Part shown: piece by piece, positions 57,350 through 64,000 of the stretch | Position numbering within the stretch: position 1 is the stretch's first letter | Layout of the letters: each line of letters begins with the position of its first letter | Origin: Welwitschia mirabilis | Lineage: Eukaryota; Gnetophyta; Gnetopsida; Welwitschiales | Length of the DNA stretch: 64,000 bases | NCBI GenBank assembly: GCA_051453625.1 | Contig: JBOZIK010000001.1 | Coordinates: 206,753,757-206,817,756, forward strand | Direction of reading: 5' to 3' | The notes under the pieces: model-generated | What the model was told of the DNA's origin: nothing | What the model saw: the letters and a program-made list of their open reading frames with translations, nothing else | The model's database searches: none | Position numbers and translations under genes: made by a program

Positions 57350-58700
57350 GTAGAGAGGACTAGAACTCAACATCCATGTCAGTGTCTCCCTTATCACCTA
57401 TCTCCATAGGTGGCTTAATGATAGGTTTCTTAATATCTAGAAAGAAATGGAAGATGTGCTCACATAAGCTAGATGTGATTGCATCATGATGGACATGAAC
57501 TACATCAGGGATGCCCACTGAAGTATCCTATTGAATATTGATTACCTTCTTCAAGGTAGCTTGACTCTACTCCTCTACAATGTGGATGTGTGCTCCAACT
57601 GATCAAGTTGTGAATATATCCTCTACTCCATCACTTCTAACAATGTAGTAATCTAATCTAAGGTGATGCCTCTAGCTACTTGATGCTATCCATGAGGAGG
57701 TGGTTGTGATGTAGGTGCCTCACCAGGAGCTACTGGAGTCATATCAGGTATCTTTATCCCCAGTCACCTGAAATATGTATCATCAGCTATAATATGAATT
57801 GAGTGAGGAGTATCCACTGAAATGGGGATCTCAAATCATTGAAAGAGAACACTCAGTAGACAGGTGTAAGCAATAGTAGAAAATCAGTGTTGGGTGCTCA
57901 TCCATCTTAATCGGTACCAAATGAAGATAGCTAAATCCATCCTCTTATGTCAGCTGAATATGGGCTATAAGCTGAAGATGGAAAATCATAGTACGTGAGT
58001 CATGATAAACTGGAGCTATGTTATGGATAATGGCTCAGTGAAGAATGTGCTAATAAGAAGGCAAATATGTCACAGTGGCCTCTTGCTGATAATCACCTGC
58101 ATAATATGGTAAATCAAGCTAGATAATATAACTTTACCTCTCTTACTCACCCCCATCAAGATCAATGCTCTCCCCATTTCTAGGAAGCCCTGTGATGGTT
58201 GTGATATGCTATGGATTAATATATATGCGACATCCTCCTATAATGACTCTGATCTAGTCATAACTTAAGCTGTCCTTCCTAGTGGCTGAGATAACCCAAA
58301 AGGTCTAATAGAAATGAATAATTTCTACTTCATAGTAATAGCCATAAGCATGTAATAACTAATCTTGAATACTAAGCTCCTCTAGTGCATGTTCTAAGCT
58401 AGGCTTAAGACTCTAAATGTAATCATCGAAATGTATCTCCCTCTAGTAAATGACAAAAGTAAGGCTATGTCTTTTCTCTTGGATAATAGCCTCTTTTTCC
58501 TATTGTTCTACTACCTGGGTAGCACCAGAGAGTATGCAAGTTCGAAAAGAGGATGCACCTATGTTACTGCATAAAGGAATTCACAAAATAGATATGTGCT
58601 ATTTCAAGATAAAATGGAAAAAAATTTATAACTTTATTTATAGGCAACTAGATGTTCTCCCATAAGAACCAGATCATAGTTAACAAAACAAGGATCTATT
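57350..58700 (-). pseudogene. Degraded third open frame of element G (env-like position)
   Basis: Between integrase and 3' LTR the minus strand keeps one dominant reading frame for more than 400 codons, interrupted by stops that are mostly TAG or TGA where Gln or Trp would fit. Readable pieces include AYGYYYEVEIIHFY (about 58350), TITGLPRNGESIDLDGG (about 58200), VTYLPSY, IIHNIAPVYHDSRTMIF (about 58020) and KPPMEIGDKGDTDMD near the end. Athila-like elements often carry an extra frame here, sometimes called env-like; in several plants it matches a putative plant transposon protein domain of unknown role, and the HNIAP-type block fits that better than an envelope. I see no signal peptide or clear membrane segment. 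Confidence 0.5.
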
Positions 58701-60930
58701 TGATACCTAACATGGAAAAAAACTACTACAAATTAAGTTTGTAATGAGCAACAAACTTCAAAAAGTGAAAAACATTGAATTTTAGAAAAAAATACTCATA
58801 ACTTTGAATTTAATGGATCAAATTCAATTTTGTAAGCTTCTAAGCATAGATCGGCCAAAAATATTGGTGGGTATGGAGAGAAATCATCTAATATGGCCTA
58901 CAACAAGTGAAATAAGCAAAATTCAAAAATTTAAACCATATAAAAGATGAATAATTATCTCATTTCGATGAAATATGACTCAATTTCTCGTAATTGATAG
59001 CTCCAAAGCTAAACAATGAGTGAGGCTCTTGAGAGAAGTAAGAGGAGATGAGTGACATAAGATTTGATGTGAAAATGAGGGAGAAAATGGAGTTTGTAAA
59101 AAAACTACTGCACTGTCATCCCTTGTATCATGTGGACAATAGAGCCCATGACATATGTATCGCTTGCCCCATCGTGGGAATGAAGTGGGGCATTATCATA
59201 TAAAATAATCGAATGCAAAACTAACAGTGATAATCTCCTATGTTATGGGAATGACAAATAAGATGATAGTTTTCTTAAACTCAAATTAAACCTAGATTTT
59301 AAAGTTGTACCTTAATAATGGAGGGAATTTCAATTATCAATTCAAATTTTATGAAATATAACATAATGATCAAAAATTATGAAAATGCCAATATGAAAAA
59401 AGTAGGCTTTAAACTTTTTAGTAAATTAAACTTAAAGTTGAAAACAAATCATGGATCTTAAGTCAGTGATCTGTGAAGAATCTAGTAAGAAGTTTTAACT
59501 TCTCAATTAGTCAAAAATAGCATTTGAAGAGGTCTAACAAGAATGTCCAAGAAAATTTTGATGTTTTAGCAATTTTCTCAAGGTTACACTCATCCAAATT
59601 GAAGTGCCATCAAGTTTTTTAGTTGAGAGGATGATAAGGATCATGAATTATATAATGAATTTATCATATCTTTATTTTTGATATCATCTCGTTTGTCATT
59701 GGGATGACATAAGATATGATAGTTGTAACAACTATCATGGCCTCTGGTCATGGGCATGTCTGTTGAAACAATTGTCCTTTTGAATAGAAATGCAAAAGAT
59801 AAGTTTAAAATTTGAAGTGAGGCAATCATATAAATGTTAGAAAAGCTTAATCAATGTTAGGCATAATAGAAAATTGAGGTAAAAATGGGTTGTGATGTGA
59901 TAAAGACATAAAAACTAGACATTGCAATGCAAAAAAAAAAATGAACCTTAGCACATTCATAATATTTTCCAAGGCCATTAGTTTAAATAATAGAATGCAT
60001 AGAGTCCATGATGGATAGCTTAACTTAGCTAAAGATTTAAACCCAATAAGAATTTTAAGAGAATGCAATTAGATTTTGAGAATTTTTAACTTAACTATTA
60101 AATTATGAAAGTAATGGATTTAAACAACATGAAGAAGGTTGATCCTTTTTATTCTAGATGCCAACCTAACAAGACCCACATAGGATAATTATCAGACTAA
60201 TTAATGTAAAAGATATACGTGACACAATGATTTAAAGATAATAGATTCAAAAGTAAGTGATTATGAAGAGATGCTCATCAAGGTACTCATAGAGGTTTTG
60301 AGTGTTTTTTATTTTCCTTCTTCTTTCTTTCTCTTCCCCCATCCCCTCCTTCTCTTTTTTTTTTTTTTGGTGTTTTATTTAGAGAGGAAAATTAAGTATT
60401 AAGAGATATTATTCTTCATGATAAGGGAGATGAAACCACTACCATAAGAGAAGGGATCTGCAGGTAAAAACCTGATCATGACCAATTATCCCTTAGGTGG
60501 AGTCTCCACAGCTACCATATCACACTGCCAAAAGAGAATGGATCCAAAATCCGATTGTCCCCTTGGTGCACTTGTGGTAGAATACTATGGAATTAAACAC
60601 CATTTCCTTTTAATTTTAAAGGTATTTGCACTTTTCTAATGAGGTAATTGATGAGCATTATGGATTCATAGATATTTGAATACCTTGAGTTTGAATAAAG
60701 CCAAACTCATTACGTGTTGAACTTTATGAATCTTAATGATAGAGCATTATTCATGTGAAAGATGATTAAGTAGTCTGACGAATCCAAGATATATTAAGTT
60801 AAGAAGTCATTTAGACAATAACAAAGGGGAGGGACTCCTCTTTTTTAAGGAGAGGGTCCTCTAACTCAACTACTCCTATCATGTTAACTAAGTAAGAGTA
60901 ATCATTAGGTGACTAATAATTCTTTAAATG
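58701..60930 (-). repeat. 3' UTR of element G upstream of the third frame
   Basis: Noncoding. Holds the shared UTR block at 60400-60610 (cagctaccatatcacactgcc and neighbours), a purine tract in sense at 60304-60368 that here lies after the block rather than before it, and two module pairs at about 59110-59270 and 59690-59760. Confidence 0.55.
60304..60368 (-). repeat. Long polypurine tract (sense) in the element G 3' UTR
   Basis: About 65 bases of almost pure pyrimidine on the plus strand, including a run of 16 T. It lies on the other side of the shared UTR block compared with C and E2, so it is probably an independent expansion. Confidence 0.7.
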
Positions 60931-62050
60931 TTATCTATTTACCTTTATAATTTCATTAGTTTTTAAGTTAAAAATCTCAATTGAATCATTGGAATGCACT
61001 TTCTAATTAGATATGGGTCTAACCATCTAGAAGTCAGTTTATTGTAAATTAGATAAACCTTAGCATTAAAGAGTAGAACATACTAGCTAGGTTGAAAGTC
61101 TTTATGCATAAGGTTTTTATTATGTCCATATTTGACTTGGGCTTTAACTATAAGTTGGTGATGGAGAGCTTGGGTTATCTTTTCATTAAGGTAATTTAAT
61201 TGACTTAATCTTTCTTAAATATTGTCAGCATGAAAAAAAGGTCAAGTTGATAAATTATTTTTTAAGAATTATAGCACACATCAAGTGGAAGCATACATGG
61301 TTTTCCATAGACAAGTTCATAAGGAAAGAAATCTAAAGAATTAGGCCATCATTAAGATGAAAGGCCCATGATTTTGATGTTTGTGATAGAGTTTGAAGAG
61401 TACTTTCTTAATCTCATGATTAGCATTTTCATCTTATCCATTTGATTAGGAATGGTAAGAGTTAGCTATTTTATATTTAATTCCAATTGAAAGTAAGAGT
61501 TTCCTAAGGATCTTATTAAAAAAGTGAGTACCTTAATTAGAAATGAGAACCCTAGGAAATTCAAATATTTGAAAGATATTTGATCTAAGAAATTGACAAA
61601 CAGTTTTGGCGTCACAAGTCTGTGTAGGAATAGCTTCAACTCATTTTGTTACATAATTGACTACCACTAAGATATAATTTTTTCCACATGAAGGGGGTTT
61701 AAGAGGTCCTAGAAATTCTATACCCTAACAATAAAAAGGTTCACATTCTAAGATATATATAAGAGGCATGTCATAAGTTCATGTAAGCCCTCTAGATCAT
61801 TAACAAGAATTACATTTTCTAGCGAAGTCAAAGGCATCTATGAATATAAAGGGTCAATAGAATTTAAAATGTAAGATCTTTATAGTAGTCTTTTGGCCAC
61901 TAAAATTATATCCATATAATATTCCATGACAAAGAAGAATAATGTATTTTTTCTCCTATTTGGAAACACATTTACGCATGATTTAATCTTTACATCGACT
62001 ATATAGAAGAGGTTTAATCCATTTATAATCACCTATCCTATGGAGAAAAG
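60930..62050 (-). pseudogene. Integrase remnant of element G
   Basis: Collinear with integrase of A, C and E2. On the minus strand near 61445-61390 the DENANHEIKK string preserves the Glu of the D,D-35-E triad within the HPQTNGQAENANREIKK context. The C-terminal end lies near 60940. More degraded than the RT of the same element. Confidence 0.75.
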
Positions 62051-62289
62051 ATTTTCATTATTTTCTATTCCAATAAGAAGGTGTTTAAAGTGTGAGAAGA
62101 TAATTTATGATATTAGCATATCAAGAAACATGTTATTTTGAAGATACATCATAAAATTGTTTAACCATAAAATTTTATTCACCTAGGAAATCGTCATAAA
62201 TAGGTTGATCAGAATTAGGAGAAGTATTAGAAGGAAGTCTAGAAAGATGATCAGTTGCTAAATTTTGTTTCCATGTTTATTATCATTAA

Positions 62290-62620
62290 ATTGAATTATT
62301 GTAATAAAAGTACCCATCGTATCAAGTGTGTACTAAAATCTTTTTTTGTTACTAAATATTTAATGATTGCATGATCTGTATAAACATAAGTATGAAAACC
62401 AAGAAGGTAATATCGAAGTTTGTTTAGACAAAAGATAATTGCTTTAATAGTTGTGTAGTTGCGTTGAGCACTAGAAAGGGTTTTACTAATGTAGCTAATG
62501 ATCTTCATTCCTTTCTCATATTTTTATTCTAGCACCCCATCTATAGCAAGATTACTAGCATCACACACTAACTCGAAGTTTTTATTCCAATTTGGTCCAC
62601 TAACTATGGGTTCATTAGTA
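62290..62620 (-). pseudogene. RNaseH remnant of element G
   Basis: Two frames join the domain: the end of 62524-62763 (FELVCDASNLAIDGVLE) and 62296-62508 ([20 protein letters not shown], then [20 protein letters not shown]). The Asp residues of CDASN and YTDHA are intact; the TEKE Glu is replaced (TTIKA). One frameshift or stop separates the halves. Confidence 0.85.
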
Positions 62621-63560
62621 ATGATAATTTTAAGATTCTTAAAGGCTTGTTGGCATTCATCACTCCATTCATATTTAACATCCTTTTTCAAAAGTTGATG
62701 AAGTGGCTTACAAATTGTTGCATAATCTTCAATGAATCTATGATAAAATCCACAATGTCCCAAAAATGGTCAAAGTTGTTTTATGTTAGAAGGGGGTGGA
62801 AGATTTTTTATGACATCAATTTTTAATGGGCCCATTTATATACCTCTCATTAAAATATGATGTCCTAAAACTTTCCCTTAATAAAACATGAAATGGCTCT
62901 TTTCCCAAATAAGGGGAATTCCACTTTTAATACATCATTCTGAGATTTATACTAAGTGATTCAAAGTTTGATCAAAAGAATCTCCAAAGACTAAAAAATC
63001 ATCCATGAAAATTTCGATGGAGTTTTCTTTAAAGTCACTAAAAATTCCCATCATAGCATGTTAAAAGATACTTGAAGCATTAAATAAACCAAAAGGCATT
63101 CTTCTAAAAGCATAAGTACCAAAAGAAAAGGTGAAAATACTTTTTGCTTGATCTTCATTTGCAATACATACTTGGTTTCATCCACTATACCCATTAAGGA
63201 AACAGTAGAATACATGTCCTTGTATTCTATCCAATACTTAATCAAGAAAAGGGAGAGGTCAATAATCCTTTTTAGTTACTTCATTAAGTCTTTGGAAGTA
63301 TATGCATACTCTTCACTTATCATCTTTCTTAGGTACTATAATTAATGAACTAATCCACTCACTATCACTTATAGGGTAAATGATCTTAGCATCTAAAAGT
63401 TTAATAATCTCATCCTTAATCACTTGTTTTAGTAATAGATTTAAACATATTTGAGGTTGCCTTATGGGTTTTGATTTTTCCTCTAGGTATATCTTGTATT
63501 GCATAATACAGAGATAGGTCCTTGTGACTCTAAGCAAAAGCTTCATATTTGGATGTGCGA
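62620..63560 (-). pseudogene. Reverse transcriptase of element G, best preserved copy
   Basis: The N-terminal block at 63313-63546 includes KQVIKDEIIKLLDAKIIYPI and SDSEW. Then YCFLNGYSGWNQVCIANEDQ (about 63215-63155), FRRMPFGL, and NSIEIFMDDFLVFGDSFDQT (about 63025-62965), with both catalytic Asp residues of FMDD present. The connection/thumb region HCGFYHRFIEDYATICKPLH lies at 62763-62704. A frameshift near 63250 and a few stops keep it from being functional. It copies element RNA into DNA. Confidence 0.87.
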
Positions 63561-63691
63561 AGTGAAACTAATGCTTGATTAGCTTTGGGGTAAAGATGAA
63601 TACTAATGATTAGGGGCTTTTTAGGGTTGATGTTAATAAAAATGTATGTCAATTCCTTTTTAAGCTCCTTCAAATTCATCTTAGAGTTTAT

Positions 63692-63946
63692 TTATTTATG
63701 CCTATTTGAAGTTGCATAACCATCCTCATCAAAGGTTGTCTCCATGGCTTTTAATTCCTCAACGTCTTGGGTGGTGATGTTTTCAAATGTGTCTTCCATT
63801 AAAGGTTCAATGTTACTATCAAGTTTACAAGAACTGATGGAATTAAGACTACCTAAGATGGTTGAGAATTCCTTCATGTTATCAAAAAGAGTTGGTTGTT
63901 CATGGGTGAGGGCCTTTAATTCTAGTGAATGATGAGCTACAAACAT
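63692..63946 (-). pseudogene. Linker between protease and RT of element G
   Basis: An 84-codon open stretch, acidic and polar, beginning MFVAHHSLELKALTHEQPTL and ending near YATSNRHK. It lies where Athila-like Pol has a variable segment between protease and RT. No catalytic motif. The protease itself would lie beyond 64000. Confidence 0.5.
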
Positions 63947-64000
63947 TGTTGATCTAACATCTTCACTTAGCTCATCATTTGAATCCCTTGTGTCCTTTTC

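Larger units (their letters stand above)
55841..64000 (-). mobile_element. Element G: Athila-like retrotransposon, partial (runs off the right edge)
   Basis: On the minus strand from the right edge: protease-RT linker, RT, RNaseH, integrase, 3' UTR, a degraded extra open frame, polypurine tract and 3' LTR. It is the best preserved pol region here and the only copy whose RT keeps FMDD. The 5' half is outside the window, so no target duplication can be checked. It is inserted in the older debris at 53146-55840. Confidence 0.85.

Noticed and set aside
57330-58700. A host gene on the plus strand in the less AT-rich stretch of G
   Set aside because: Plus-strand frames are short; the minus strand keeps one long frame, and the region sits between the integrase and LTR of G.
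60400-60620. Homology of the G tract at 60304-60368 with the expanding site in C, A and E2
   Set aside because: In G the purine tract lies after the shared UTR block, in the others before it, so it is not the same site.
62498-62698. Plus-strand frame 62498-62698 and 63744-63932
   Set aside because: Antisense shadows of RNaseH/RT and of the protease-RT linker of element G.
1-64000. tRNA, rRNA or small RNA genes
   Set aside because: No cloverleaf with B-box GTTCRANNC and A-box in proper spacing, and no conserved rRNA stretch, was seen on either strand.

Overview
The window looks like repeat-filled intergenic DNA from a seed plant, most likely an angiosperm. It is very AT-rich and CpG-poor. 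Almost everything I can recognise is a decayed Ty3/gypsy LTR retrotransposon of the Athila-like type. The evidence for that type is LTRs of about 1.05-1.25 kb, a primer-binding site matching the 3' end of tRNA-Asp, a Gag with a CCHC knuckle, a protease of the ALIDxGxSINxMP kind, and RT-RNaseH-integrase in Ty3 order. I see no intact gene, no host gene, no rRNA or tRNA gene and no CRISPR array. The species cannot be named from the sequence.

Layout. 1-3652: minus-strand element C (RNaseH, integrase, 3' UTR). 3753-5289: unassigned. 5289-5430: (CT)n/(AC)n microsatellite. 5431-13912: minus-strand element A internal region, with two gag copies around an assembly gap. 13913-14381 and 22180-22818: the 5' LTR of A, split by the complete minus-strand element B (14382-22174, target-site duplication GAAAT). 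22824-25693, 33983-35501 and 35502-39023: element F, a different minus-strand element with about 3.5 kb LTRs, a tRNA-iMet primer site and no visible coding. 25699-33977: plus-strand element E1 (duplication CTACT) inside F. 39024-39867 and 49465-51962: minus-strand element D (gag, primer site, LTR), split by plus-strand element E2 (39868-49459, duplication AGGGT). 51963-53145: plus-strand solo LTR. 53146-55840: older debris with a 23 bp minisatellite. 55841-64000: minus-strand element G, the best preserved, running off the right edge. The insertion order read from this is D, then F into D, then A into F, then B into A, with E1 into F and E2 into D.

E2 carries a full gag-pol set with an obvious stop in almost every domain. 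E1 has gag and protease but no RT, RNaseH or integrase. B has only gag-like and unrecognised coding debris. E1 and B therefore look like non-autonomous relatives that would have depended on enzymes from copies such as G or E2. Most in-frame stops sit at expected Trp or Gln codons, as expected from deamination of methylated cytosine.

The most interesting signals are noncoding. (1) A module of about 40 bp, built as two nested stems around TGTCRTCCCCAYGAYA, recurs in LTRs, in gag leaders as a tandem array of roughly 100-115 bp period, and in 3' UTRs of several elements. (2) A pair of TGAGTCA sites exactly 11 bp apart is kept in the LTRs of E1, E2 and B. (3) A short conserved hairpin lies in the 3' UTR. 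(4) A purine tract at one fixed site has grown into different microsatellites in different copies. Several N gaps appear to be assembly artefacts, because homologous copies show little or nothing missing.
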